In this document: positions 16,908 through 25,384 of the stretch, piece by piece | How the letters are laid out: every line of letters starts with the position of its first letter | How positions within the stretch are numbered: the first letter of the stretch is position 1 | Source: Pontibacillus marinus BH030004 = DSM 16465 | Lineage (GTDB): Bacteria; Bacillota; Bacilli; Bacillales; BH030062 | Assembly (NCBI RefSeq): GCF_000425225.1 | Contig: NZ_AULJ01000033.1 | Coordinates: 16,476 to 80,475, forward strand | Reading direction: 5' to 3' | DNA length: 64,000 nt | Made by a program: the position numbers and the translations under genes | The notes under the pieces: generated by a model | Databases searched by the model: none | The model's input: the letters and a program-made list of their open reading frames with translations, nothing else | What the model was told of the DNA's origin: nothing

Positions 16908-18839
16908 TTGGATTCGAAACTATTAGATTTATTAGCTCAAAGGTATGATAATGAGGAACAAATCGTTACAGAGATTGCTAACCGAGAAGCTATTTTACAC
17001 CTTCCAAAAGGGACAGAGCATTTTGTTAGTGACTTGCACGGAGAATATCAAGCTTTTCAACATGTGTTAAGGAATGGTGCAGGAAAAGTAAAAGAAAAAA
17101 TAAGAGATATTTTTAAGGATGAATTAACTGATCAAGAAATCAATGAATTTTCCACATTAGTGTATTATCCGGAAGAAAAGGTAAAGTTAATCAAGGTTAG
17201 TATGAATAATGAACAAGAGTTAAATCAGTGGTACACCGAAATAATCGACCATATGATTAAACTCATCCCCTACGTTTCATCAAAGTACACACGGACGAAA
17301 TTACATAATGCATTACCAAAACAGTTTGTTTTTATTATTGAAGAGTTATTGTATAAAACGGGTGATCATTTAAATAAAGAAGAATATTATACAAAAATTG
17401 TCCAACAAATTATCTCTCTTGGACAAGCCGAGAAGCTCATCATTGGTCTTTCATATACCATACAAAGACTGGTTGTTGACCACCTTCATGTAGTAGGTGA
17501 TATATATGACCGCGGTCCTGAACCAGATAAAATAATGGATACACTAATCAACTATCATTCAGTTGATATTCAATGGGGAAACCACGATGTATTATGGATT
17601 GGCGCTTTTGCTGGGTCAAAAGTGTGCCTTGCTAATATTATTCGAATTTGTGCTCGCTACGCCAACCTGGATATTATCGAGGATGCGTACGGCATCAACC
17701 TTAGACCACTTCTTAATCTGGCGGAAAAATATTACGAAGATAATCCAGCTTTTAGGCCTAAACTACAAGCTGGTGAAGAAATGTCTGATTATGAACAAAT
17801 ACAAATCACAAAAATCCATCAAGCCATTGCGATGATTCAGTTTAAACTTGAAAGCCCGATCATTAAAAGACGTTCAGATTTTCATATGGAAGGAAGGCTT
17901 TTACTTGAGAAGGTTGATTATGATCGCAACGATATAACGATCCGTGGTAACATGTATTCCCTAGACAATACGTGTTTTGCAACAGTTGATCCAAAACAGC
18001 CCGCAGCATTGTTGGAGGAAGAGGAACAGGTAATAGATAAACTGTTATTTTCTGTCCAGCATTCAGAAAAGTTGGCAAGACATATGAATTTCCTAATGAA
18101 AAAAGGGAGTTTGTATCTGAAGTATAATGGCAATTTACTGATTCATGGATGCATCCCATTAGATGATGAGGGTAATATGGCAGAAATGAAAATAGGGGAT
18201 AAAACCTATGCAGGTCGAGAATTATTGGATGTTTTTGAATGGTACGTAAGACATGCTTTTGCACATCCTGAAAAAACAGATGATCTAGCAACAGATATCA
18301 TATGGTATTTGTGGGCCGGAAAATATTCCTCACTCTTTGGAAAAAAAGAAATGACTACCTTTGAAAGGTATTTTATTAAGGATAAACATACGCATAAAGA
18401 GATCAAAAATCCTTATTACCATTTACGTGAAAAGGAAGAAACTTGTCGTACCATTTTAAAAGATTTTGGTTTAAACCCTGACCAAGGCCATATTATTAAT
18501 GGGCATACTCCCGTAAAGGAAATTGAAGGTGAAAATCCTGTAAAGGCAAATGGGAAAATGATTGTGATAGACGGTGGTTTCTCCAAGGCTTATCAGTCCA
18601 CAACAGGTATCGCCGGTTACACCCTCCTTTTCAATTCATATGGCATGCAGATTGTCGCTCATAAACAATTCACGTCAAAAGAGGATGTCTTGGAAAATGG
18701 TACTGATGTATTATCTGTAAGAAGATTGGTAGATGAAGAACTAGAGCGAAAAAAGGTACAAGAAACAAATGTAGGCGAGGAATTATTACAGGAAATCTCG
18801 ATTTTAAAAAGTCTTTTGGAACATCGTTATATGAATTAA
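16908..18839 (+). CDS. fbp: Fructose-1,6-bisphosphatase, class III
   Basis: Dephosphorylates fructose 1,6-bisphosphate in gluconeogenesis. This is the large, manganese-dependent metallophosphatase type of Firmicutes (Bacillus Fbp, about 670 residues). Metallophosphatase motifs are complete: [10 protein letters not shown] near the N-terminus, [21 protein letters not shown], and INGHTPVK near the C-terminus. I place the start at TTG 16908 (643 residues), where AGGGGG lies ten bases upstream and the conserved sequence begins; an in-frame TTG at 16866 would add 14 residues with no clear ribosome binding site. Single-gene unit, ended by the hairpin at 18866. Confidence 0.93.
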   Translation: MDSKLLDLLAQRYDNEEQIVTEIANREAILHLPKGTEHFVSDLHGEYQAFQHVLRNGAGKVKEKIRDIFKDELTDQEINEFSTLVYYPEEKVKLIKVSMNNEQELNQWYTEIIDHMIKLIPYVSSKYTRTKLHNALPKQFVFIIEELLYKTGDHLNKEEYYTKIVQQIISLGQAEKLIIGLSYTIQRLVVDHLHVVGDIYDRGPEPDKIMDTLINYHSVDIQWGNHDVLWIGAFAGSKVCLANIIRICARYANLDIIEDAYGINLRPLLNLAEKYYEDNPAFRPKLQAGEEMSDYEQIQITKIHQAIAMIQFKLESPIIKRRSDFHMEGRLLLEKVDYDRNDITIRGNMYSLDNTCFATVDPKQPAALLEEEEQVIDKLLFSVQHSEKLARHMNFLMKKGSLYLKYNGNLLIHGCIPLDDEGNMAEMKIGDKTYAGRELLDVFEWYVRHAFAHPEKTDDLATDIIWYLWAGKYSSLFGKKEMTTFERYFIKDKHTHKEIKNPYYHLREKEETCRTILKDFGLNPDQGHIINGHTPVKEIEGENPVKANGKMIVIDGGFSKAYQSTTGIAGYTLLFNSYGMQIVAHKQFTSKEDVLENGTDVLSVRRLVDEELERKKVQETNVGEELLQEISILKSLLEHRYMN

Positions 18840-18865
18840 TTTTCTCAATGTTTATTAGCTAGAAA

Positions 18866-18896
18866 AAAAGAGCGCTTCATTCCTGAAGCGCTCTTT
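18866..18896. terminator. Bidirectional terminator between fbp and telA-like gene
   Basis: AAAGAGCGCTTCA and TGAAGCGCTCTTT form a perfect 13-bp stem with a four-base loop. It overlaps the last codons of the minus-strand TelA-like gene, so the convergent genes share it. Confidence 0.85.
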
Positions 18897-20004
18897 GTGT
18901 ATGACTACTAGTCTGTGATAATTTCTTCCGAACGTTTTCGTTCAAAGCATCCATCTCTTCAATGAATTGTTCACTCGACGCAATGATCCGATCGGACGAG
19001 TGCTCTGTCGTTTTAAGTGCTTCGAATACGTTATCAAAAGACTCCTGAAGAGCTTCCATACTGATAGCCGGATTCTCCATCATCTGAGTTGTTTCTTCCG
19101 CATTCTCTTTTAGATTCCTAGAGTTGGAGAGTAGCATTTCCTCGGTTGCTTTATTGACACCGTTAACCGTGTCGATCACTTTCCGCTGATTATTTAAAGC
19201 TAGCTGGATCGAAGCTGAGACAGTAATAATATTTTTCGTCAGCGTAACCGCATTACGAATCGATTCCTTCAGCTTTTCATTGTTTTTCTTGATAATATCC
19301 ACAGAAGAAATACTTTGATGCAACACACTTTTCATCTGCGTCATGTTTCTCGTACGTGTAATGATCTTCTCTTTTCCTTCTGTTAGTAGCGCCTGATCGT
19401 ATTCGCCCGTAGCTTCTTTTTCTTTTAAAAGCTCAAACAGCTTCTTCCCAAGATAGATTTGCTTGTCCAAGTCATAAATACGCTTCTGGGCGTTTTCTTT
19501 GATAAGTTGTAATTCTACACTATCTTCTTCAAGACGATCTTTTCCCGCCAGCAGACTACGAACAACTGTATCAATCTTTGAGTCTACCGTTTCATACTTC
19601 TTCATGTAGCGTTCAATTGGCTTCTTCTTGCTTAATTTATAGAAGAATCGCTGCACGCCATTGCCTTCTGTGCGCTTCGGATCAAGGTCCGACACGATTG
19701 CCTCGAGTTCATTCAATGTTTCTGGAATGTCGTTATTGCTTTTGCTCATAAGATCGTTGACCGGGCGCTTCAACGTTTCCATCGTCTCACCTGCAACGCG
19801 CTGTTCCATTTCTCCGAGATCTTCGAGTTCTCTCATCACTTCTGAAAGGGAGTCGTCCTTGGAGGATTCGAACCTTTCCGCGTAAGCTTTGGCCTCTTCG
19901 TTCAAGCGGTCGATATCTTCTTTTTCAATAAGAGTCATCGCTTCTCTCAGGTCCTGATCATTCATTTCAGCCTCTTTGTCTCTATGGAGAGAATTTTCAC
20001 TCAT
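18877..20004 (-). CDS. TelA family (toxic anion resistance) protein
   Basis: 375 residues, mostly helical, matching TelA/YceH/YaaN-type proteins, recognisable by the GNGVQRFFYKLSKKKPIERYMKKY stretch in the first half and the coiled-coil second half with NIITVSASIQLALNNQRKV. These cytoplasmic proteins are linked to tellurite, nisin and cell-envelope stress tolerance; the mechanism is unknown. I choose the ATG at 20004 because AGGAGGT lies six bases before it (the ATG at 20010 abuts it). It is the second gene of an operon, 56 bases after an uncharacterised partner. Confidence 0.88.
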   Translation of the reverse strand: MSENSLHRDKEAEMNDQDLREAMTLIEKEDIDRLNEEAKAYAERFESSKDDSLSEVMRELEDLGEMEQRVAGETMETLKRPVNDLMSKSNNDIPETLNELEAIVSDLDPKRTEGNGVQRFFYKLSKKKPIERYMKKYETVDSKIDTVVRSLLAGKDRLEEDSVELQLIKENAQKRIYDLDKQIYLGKKLFELLKEKEATGEYDQALLTEGKEKIITRTRNMTQMKSVLHQSISSVDIIKKNNEKLKESIRNAVTLTKNIITVSASIQLALNNQRKVIDTVNGVNKATEEMLLSNSRNLKENAEETTQMMENPAISMEALQESFDNVFEALKTTEHSSDRIIASSEQFIEEMDALNENVRKKLSQTSSHTQRALQE

Positions 20005-20060
20005 GTCCATACCTCCTATATGCCATTAGTTGGTTTCTGGAAAAACAAAGCGTCCAGTTG

Positions 20061-20924
20061 CTATACATCTTTTGATTTCTGTGAAAAGAAATTCTCGTCT
20101 TCCTTGTAATACTTGGATGAAATGATCCCCTTGCTTCTGGCAAAATTCTGCTCATGACTTTCTTCTTCTTTTCGCTCAAGTGTTTCAATGAACGTACGCA
20201 AAACGTGCATCGTGTGCAACAGTTCATCTTTCCGGTCTTCCTTCGTGACATCCGACAATTGCTGAAACGATTCGATGAAGTTCGGAACGTCTTTGTCCAT
20301 CATCGTCTCAAGGGCGTGTTGATCTTCGATATCGAGCTCTTCCATACGTCTGAATTGTTTCGCTGTCCGTTTCTTTAAAAACGCCCACTCTTTTTGGAGA
20401 TCAGGATGGTTCTGGAGGAAGGGGAAGTCCCAGCCTTCTAGGACCACTTCTCCGGCGGGGTCCGAAGTGGTGTTCTCCCCGACACTTTCCTTGCGCTCCA
20501 CGTAGGAATCCAGATACGTAAACAAAGCCTTCGAAAAATCACGCAATCTGTCTCTGAACCCTATTCTTCTCATGAATTCTTCTTTCACAAATGTAGGGGA
20601 AAATGCCTTATCTTTTCCCATTTCAAACCGGCCAAGCAGAGTTTGTGCTGGCTTCCCGTACACCTCGATGGTCGCCTTGAACGTATCGGAAGTTGGGATA
20701 ACTGCGGTAAAAAAGACACCGTTCCAACATCCATCCAAAATATATCTCATGTTCATCTCTACCAATTCTTGTATATGCAAATCGTAATAAACAGGGCGTT
20801 TCCTTTTAATAACCTGCTTCATTTCTCTCATCGTGTGAAAATCGATGTAGCGCTGATATTCGGAGGTATGCGGCATGAATGTTTTTTCCAAATGCTCAAG
20901 CGTAGAAGAATAGAAGTTTTCCAT
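20061..20924 (-). CDS. Conserved protein of unknown function, TelA operon partner
   Basis: 287 residues, soluble and acidic/charged, with no signal peptide or membrane helix. A globular N-terminal half (about 30-150, including a GYGKPAQTLLG-like beta region) is followed by a helical C-terminal part. I do not recognise a family. Its coding stretch is richer in GC than the neighbours, as is telA, so the pair travels together. The start ATG 20924 follows AAAGGAG. Its position directly before the TelA gene suggests a joint role in envelope or anion stress. Confidence 0.65.
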   Translation of the reverse strand: MENFYSSTLEHLEKTFMPHTSEYQRYIDFHTMREMKQVIKRKRPVYYDLHIQELVEMNMRYILDGCWNGVFFTAVIPTSDTFKATIEVYGKPAQTLLGRFEMGKDKAFSPTFVKEEFMRRIGFRDRLRDFSKALFTYLDSYVERKESVGENTTSDPAGEVVLEGWDFPFLQNHPDLQKEWAFLKKRTAKQFRRMEELDIEDQHALETMMDKDVPNFIESFQQLSDVTKEDRKDELLHTMHVLRTFIETLERKEEESHEQNFARSKGIISSKYYKEDENFFSQKSKDV

Positions 20925-21144
20925 GCTTCCTCAGCTCCTTTACCTTTTCCGCGACAAAATGTTCCAATATACTTCAAGAATATCACAAATCGGAGTTTGA
21001 TAATAAGAAATCCCTATGTATTCTCCTTCAGAATAGGATTATTTAGTTTCCTTAGGGGATTGAAGGTTAGATGTAAGAATCTCTACGTTTTCGAAATCAA
21101 ATCCCAAAAATGTGCAATAAAAGTGGTAAATAAAAGTTATCACA

Positions 21145-21172
21145 TTGCTGATAAGGTTCTCTCATGTATAAT
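21145..21172 (+). promoter_or_regulatory. Sigma-A-type promoter of degV
   Basis: TTGCTG (21145-21150), 16-base spacer, TATAAT (21167-21172), 58 bases before the coding start. The 300-base gap before it shows nothing else. Confidence 0.55.
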
Positions 21173-21230
21173 TAAAACATAATGTAGGAAGAGTGAACGC
21201 CGACTTTAATATAACCAAGGGGGAAATAGA

Positions 21231-22082
21231 ATGCGGAGAATCATCTTATCGACTGAAAGCGGTGCGGACTTACCTGGTGATTTAGCTGAAAAGTACGATA
21301 TTCAAGTAGTTCCCATGCACATTATTATGGATGGAAAAGATTATTTAGACGGTTATCTGCCAGTCCAGGATATTTATGATTATTACGGACGTACGAAGAA
21401 AATACCCTCTACTACCTCCACAAATGCTCATGAGTATCAAGAGTTCTTTGCAAATATAAGAGAGAATTTCCCAGATTGCATCATTGTACATATTGGTTAT
21501 ACATCAAAAGCGTCTTCCTCTTTTCAAAATGCTGTCATTGCTGCGGAAGAATTTGAAGACATTTTTCTCATTGATGCTTTGAACGTTACTGGAGGATTAG
21601 CTGCGGTTGTATTGTATGCTGCTAAAGTTTTAAAAAAAGAACCTGGCATTGAACCGGAACATTTAGTTGAAAAAATAGAGGCAATCGTTCCTAAATCAAG
21701 GCTGGCTTTCATCCCAGGCAGCCTTGAGTTTCTTAAAGCTGGAGGACGAGTAAGCAATATGGCTTCTCTGATTGGAACGATGTTGAAAATAAAGCCATGC
21801 ATAGAGTTGAAGGATGGAAAACTTATGTCTACAAAAAAGTACCGCGGGAAAATGAGTGGAGCTACTGAAAAACTCTTGATTGATTACTTAAATGAATTCA
21901 ACATCGATAGAAAGCAGCTTTATTTTATCTACTCAAAAGGGCTTGATGAAAAGATCAAGCAGCGGATGAATGAGGTTGGCAAAGAAAACGGGTTCCACAA
22001 TATAAGATGGATCCAAGCGGGCGGTATGATTTCGACTCATTCTGGAGCCGGGGGCTTCGGGGTAGCAGGTTTAGAGCAATAG
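21231..22082 (+). CDS. DegV family fatty-acid-binding protein
   Basis: 283 residues. DegV/FakB proteins hold a fatty acid for phosphorylation by the kinase FakA, feeding phospholipid synthesis. Visible family features are the N-terminal STESGADLP, the IPSTTSTNAHEYQEFF motif, the YTSKASSSFQNA loop and the C-terminal EDD-type domain with RLAFIPGSLEFLKAGGR. ATG 21231 is preceded by AAGGGGG. Single-gene unit between its own promoter and a strong terminator. Which fatty acid is bound cannot be told from sequence. Confidence 0.93.
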   Translation: MRRIILSTESGADLPGDLAEKYDIQVVPMHIIMDGKDYLDGYLPVQDIYDYYGRTKKIPSTTSTNAHEYQEFFANIRENFPDCIIVHIGYTSKASSSFQNAVIAAEEFEDIFLIDALNVTGGLAAVVLYAAKVLKKEPGIEPEHLVEKIEAIVPKSRLAFIPGSLEFLKAGGRVSNMASLIGTMLKIKPCIELKDGKLMSTKKYRGKMSGATEKLLIDYLNEFNIDRKQLYFIYSKGLDEKIKQRMNEVGKENGFHNIRWIQAGGMISTHSGAGGFGVAGLEQ

Positions 22083-22168
22083 TACGGGGGAGACTATATG
22101 CCAAAACCTATCGATTGAAATCATATGAAAACTAAGGTGTAGAAAAAAGATGAAAGTATCCTCTTAAT

Positions 22169-22222
22169 TGCTAACATTAAAAAAGCTTCTCCCTAGGCTT
22201 CGACCTAGGGAGAAGCTTTTTA
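22169..22222 (+). terminator. degV terminator with upstream TGCTAACAT word
   Basis: TTGCTAACATT is followed by AAAGCTTCTCCCTAGG pairing with CCTAGGGAGAAGCTTTT, then T. The stem is 16 bp. It is another member of the GCTTCTC-stem hairpin family of this window. Confidence 0.88.
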
Positions 22223-22439
22223 TATATTTGACCAAGGAACCTGTCCCCGTAGCTCTATCTAGGAACCAACTCGATTTCTCTCAAGGTCACTTAAATCACA
22301 TCAAATTCGTTTGGTGAAAAGGGTTACAAATAGTGTGATGTTGTGTTTATCAGGGAAAAGGAAGAAAAAGATGAGATATAGGAATTCTTTTAGAAAGAAG
22401 AAAACAAACTTCTTAAGAACAAAAGGAGGGGAAACATTA

Positions 22440-22955
22440 ATGTCTAACCAAACATCAGAAAACCAGGAAGCCATCAAGAAAATTAAGGACTTGATTAAAG
22501 ATGAGAAGGTAGCGATGCTGACTACGGTATCCCCTGAAGGTAAGCTAATGTCCCGCCCGATGCAAACACAGGAAGTAGAAATGGATAGAGAAGAGATCTG
22601 GTTCATTACAGAAAAAGATACAGAGAAATATAGAGATATCAACCATAACTCTGCAGTCAACCTAGCATACGCAGGTAAATCCTATGTATCGATCAGTGGC
22701 ACTGCTGAATTTGTTCAAGATGAAAATAAACAAAAAGAATTCTGGAATAAAATTACCGAAAAAGTGTTGAATATATCCGCCGATGACCCGAATGTTATAT
22801 TGGTCAAAGTGACTCCTGAAATTGCGGAATACTGGGAGTCTGGCATGAGTGTCAAAACCGTTAAGGAATTTGTGAAAAAGATGACCAGTAGTCATACGAT
22901 TGACGAAGACAATGAGTTAAAAGAAACTGTCAACTTTGATGAACATACGAGATAA
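22440..22955 (+). CDS. Pyridoxamine 5'-phosphate oxidase family stress protein
   Basis: 171 residues of the PNPOx-like flavin-binding split-barrel family, similar to general stress protein 26 (YdaG-type). Seen are the start IKDLIKDEKVAMLTTVSPEGKLMSRPMQ, the WFITEKDTEKYRDI strand pair and the C-terminal ILVKVTPEIAEYWE. They bind FMN or F420-like cofactors; the true substrate is not known. The real start is ATG 22440, six to ten bases after AAAGGAGGGG; the longer in-frame extension back to 22311 is basic and unlike the family. It is followed by a strong terminator. Confidence 0.88.
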   Translation: MSNQTSENQEAIKKIKDLIKDEKVAMLTTVSPEGKLMSRPMQTQEVEMDREEIWFITEKDTEKYRDINHNSAVNLAYAGKSYVSISGTAEFVQDENKQKEFWNKITEKVLNISADDPNVILVKVTPEIAEYWESGMSVKTVKEFVKKMTSSHTIDEDNELKETVNFDEHTR

Positions 22956-23006
22956 CTTTCGGTTGGGGATATTTAGAGCACATCTAGATGATCTATTGAA
23001 TGAACT

Positions 23007-23056
23007 GCTAACATTGAATAAAAAAGGCTTCTCATTTGCTGAGAAGCCTTTTTTAT
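23007..23056 (+). terminator. Terminator with GCTAACATTG word
   Basis: GCTAACATTGAATAAA precedes AAAAAGGCTTCTCA (23021-23034) pairing with TGAGAAGCCTTTTTT (23040-23054). Same architecture as 12340-12406, with a five-base loop. Confidence 0.88.
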
Positions 23057-23180
23057 TACTTTAATCTTTTAAATAGCCCTTAAAAAGATTAAAGTAAGAT
23101 AATCATTATAAAACTAGTCCCTAACCTATACAACTCACTTTTTAACTACATAAGTTATTACATGTAAGGAAGGGGGGATA

Positions 23181-23327
23181 ATGATGCCACTTTTTAGACC
23201 TCGTTCTGTTCGTCCAATACAAGTATATCGTCGCGGTTTTAGACGTGGATTCAGAACTGGAGTTGGACCAGGATATGTACGTGGTTTTCGCCGAGGGTTT
23301 AGGCGGGGATTTTTTGGTCCTTTCTAA
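23181..23327 (+). CDS. Arg/Gly-rich microprotein, 48 residues
   Basis: A short gene starting ATGATG directly after AAGGAAGGGGGG, a very strong ribosome binding site. The product has about 14 arginines and a repeating R-G-F-R-R-G-F pattern (GFRRGFR, GFRRGFRRGF), no acidic residues and no hydrophobic segment, giving a strong positive charge. Such composition suggests nucleic-acid, spore-coat or membrane-surface binding, but no family is recognised. It stands alone between two terminators, so it has its own transcript. Confidence 0.6.
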   Translation: MMPLFRPRSVRPIQVYRRGFRRGFRTGVGPGYVRGFRRGFRRGFFGPF

Positions 23328-23434
23328 GCGTGTTGGTTAGTAAAATTGTGACAAGATCCAACTCATTTTAAAAAGAAGGATTTGCGATTCATCTATAGTT
23401 ATATATTAGAAATGGCTTCACTTTTCAAATAAAC

Positions 23435-23477
23435 AAAAGAAGCTAGCCTCCATAATAAATATGAGGCTAACTTCTTT
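23435..23477. terminator. Bidirectional terminator
   Basis: AAAAGAAG..AGCCTC pairs with GAGGCT..CTTCTTT around an AT-rich loop. It closes the microprotein unit on the plus strand and the binding-protein gene on the minus strand. Confidence 0.7.
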
Positions 23478-23496
23478 ATCTCTTACTTCTAGGTTT

Positions 23497-24369
23497 TTAT
23501 TTTACCCATTCATTAATCAGTTCTTGGTTCTCTTCAACCCACTTCTTTGCTCCGTCAATAGGCTCTTCGCTATCCTCTACATAGCTAATAAGCTCACCAA
23601 TTTGTTGGTCATTCATCTTCCAATTTTTAAACCATTGACTTACTTTTGGAAAATCCTCTGCAAACTTTTGTCTTGTTGCGTGGTGAATTTTTTCTACACC
23701 ACCGAATGTGTTTTTCGGATCTTTAAGAAATTTTAAGTCATATTTAGAGAATACCCAGTGTGGGCTCCAAAGTGGTGCTACGATTGGTTCTTTCTTTTCT
23801 ACTGCTTTACCAATTTCAGCTAACATTGCAGGTTCAGAGCTTGATAGCAATTCATAATCAAGATTATAGTCTTTAATTAATTGTTGCGTTACTTCCATTG
23901 TACCTGCGCCAGGGTCAAACCCAATAATTTCGCCTTCGAACAGTTCTTTATGTTCATTTAAATCCTCTACGCTATTTACTTCTTCTACATAGGATGGAAC
24001 AACAAGTCCTACTTTTGCTTTATCATACCAAGTAGCCTCTGAGAAATTAACCGTATCTTTATATTCTTTTAAGTAGTTAGCATCCTGGACTGGTAGCCAA
24101 ACTTCTAAGCTGGCATCTAATTCGCCATTTTCTAACGCTTCCATTGTTGTACCCATGTTCAAATTGTTTAACTCTACGTCATAACCTTTATCTTCTAAAA
24201 TGACTTTCCACATATTTGTGACTGCAATATTTTCAGCCCAATTAATCTGACCAATTGTTAATGCTGGATCTTTTTCCTCTGATTCCCCACTAGTGCTTCC
24301 ACATGCAGTGAGTACAGCAACCATTAGGGTTGCCAAAATAAAACTAAGTCCTTTTTTCCCCATGTTCAT
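23497..24369 (-). CDS. Orphan glycine betaine/choline-type ABC substrate-binding lipoprotein
   Basis: 290 residues. It has a signal peptide with lipobox AVLTAC, then an OpuAC-type domain: IGQINWAENIAVTNMWK at the start, LEVWLPVQDANYL, and PLWSPHWVFSKYDLKFL near the end, whose tryptophans resemble the aromatic cage for trimethylammonium groups. It should capture an osmoprotectant outside the cell. No permease or ATPase gene is next to it, so it must use a transporter encoded elsewhere. The start ATG 24369 follows AAAGGAGAG at nine bases. GbsR is encoded just upstream, and a 24-bp element shared with the gbsA leader lies before this gene. Confidence 0.9.
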   Translation of the reverse strand: MNMGKKGLSFILATLMVAVLTACGSTSGESEEKDPALTIGQINWAENIAVTNMWKVILEDKGYDVELNNLNMGTTMEALENGELDASLEVWLPVQDANYLKEYKDTVNFSEATWYDKAKVGLVVPSYVEEVNSVEDLNEHKELFEGEIIGFDPGAGTMEVTQQLIKDYNLDYELLSSSEPAMLAEIGKAVEKKEPIVAPLWSPHWVFSKYDLKFLKDPKNTFGGVEKIHHATRQKFAEDFPKVSQWFKNWKMNDQQIGELISYVEDSEEPIDGAKKWVEENQELINEWVK

Positions 24370-24416
24370 TGTAATAAACTCTCCTTTTTTTATATTCATT
24401 CTCATGCACCAATATT

Positions 24417-24440
24417 AAATATATTAAGAATTTATTTAAC
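24417..24440 (-). promoter_or_regulatory. Shared 24-bp element, copy before the binding protein
   Basis: On the minus strand it reads GTTAAATAAATTCTTAAT then ATATTT, matching 22 of 24 bases of the element at 25331-25354 before gbsA. Candidate GbsR site or shared core promoter. Confidence 0.5.
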
Positions 24441-24548
24441 GTTAGTGCAAAATGAAACCATCTCTTTCTATGTAAGAGTGGGACATTGTTTTATGAATAG
24501 GTAGTCTATAGGTTCTCTACCATAGACTACCTAATAGGATCTCTCAAC

Positions 24549-25100
24549 TTAATCTTGTTGATCTGTCGGTAAAAATTCATATATCTTACCGCTTCTTATA
24601 CTTTCAGCTAAGTCATTTAACCAGTGATAGTACGTTTTAGATTCTTCTAACTGGTCATAGTGTTTCTTTGCTGTTGCAACGATATCTGGTGTACTATTGG
24701 AATCTTTTATGACATCTATGAAATCTTCTTGTGCTTCTTCAATAGCGTCCAAGTTCATTTTCGCTTCGCGTTCCCACATCTGACAATAAAACCCCATGAA
24801 TGAACGGAAGAAGTCTTTCTCAGCTGCATAAGTGTGCTTTCTAAAACCGGGGGTAAATGTTTTTTTTACCATTTTGATCTCTTGGAGCCTACGTACACTG
24901 GTACTCATACTCGGTTTACTCATCCCGAGTTCCTCACGCATTTCATCGAGTGTCATTTGATCCTTAAAGTACATGGTCGCATATAAATTTGCAGCAGCAG
25001 GGGTAACCCCATATAAATCCATAGTTTCAGCAATAGAGCCAATGACTTTATTTTTGGCTTCGTCTATTTTGGATTGGGGTTGTTCAATAGATTCACTCAT
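24549..25100 (-). CDS. gbsR: GbsR, choline-responsive MarR-type repressor
   Basis: 183 residues. GbsR represses the choline-to-glycine-betaine genes and is released by choline. It shows the family N-terminus with MDLYGVTPAAANLYATMYF, the winged-helix segment TLDEMREELGMSKPSMSTSVRRLQE, and the aromatic C-terminal half (FMGFYCQMWEREAKMNLDAI) that forms the inducer pocket in its Bacillus relative. The start ATG 25100 is preceded by AAAGGAGGAC. It is divergent from gbsA-betA and directly upstream of the orphan binding protein, the expected position for control of both. Confidence 0.93.
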   Translation of the reverse strand: MSESIEQPQSKIDEAKNKVIGSIAETMDLYGVTPAAANLYATMYFKDQMTLDEMREELGMSKPSMSTSVRRLQEIKMVKKTFTPGFRKHTYAAEKDFFRSFMGFYCQMWEREAKMNLDAIEEAQEDFIDVIKDSNSTPDIVATAKKHYDQLEESKTYYHWLNDLAESIRSGKIYEFLPTDQQD

Positions 25101-25131
25101 ATTGTCCTCCTTTATATACAAAATAAAGTTC

Positions 25132-25152
25132 GTTAAATATTTATAAAATTTT
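25132..25152 (+). promoter_or_regulatory. Possible third copy of the GbsR-region element
   Basis: GTTAAATATTTATAAAATTT resembles the element at 25331-25354 with several mismatches. It lies just upstream of gbsR, where an autoregulatory site would be. Weak, because the whole region is AT-rich. Confidence 0.25.
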
Positions 25153-25330
25153 CTTTACCTAACTCATGTTAACGCGTTCATTTGAAATGTCAAATGTAAG
25201 ATTGTGAATTCATCTACCAAAATCCGCAATCTTCCTACTATTATAACCATTTATATTTTTTTAATTTACTTTGTTCTTTTTATACAAAATATTTTTGACA
25301 GCTTTTAAAAGACGTGTTAGCGTTAAGAAA

Positions 25331-25354
25331 GTTAAATAAATACTTAATAAATTT
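25331..25354 (+). promoter_or_regulatory. Shared 24-bp element, copy before gbsA
   Basis: GTTAAATAAATACTTAAT then AAATTT, 31 bases before the gbsA start, preceded by GTGTTAGCGTTAAG. Twin of the element at 24417-24440. Its place between promoter region and ribosome binding site fits a repressor roadblock. Confidence 0.5.
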
Positions 25355-25384
25355 AATTCAATTCGAAAAATGGAGTTGATTGAC

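Noticed and set aside
20643..21182. Long plus-strand frame opposite the TelA partner gene
   Set aside because: It is antisense to a better-supported gene, has no ribosome binding site, and its end runs through the degV promoter region.
22311..22439. N-terminal extension of the PPOX-family protein
   Set aside because: Basic, low-complexity sequence unlike the family, and the strong AAAGGAGGGG belongs to the ATG at 22440.
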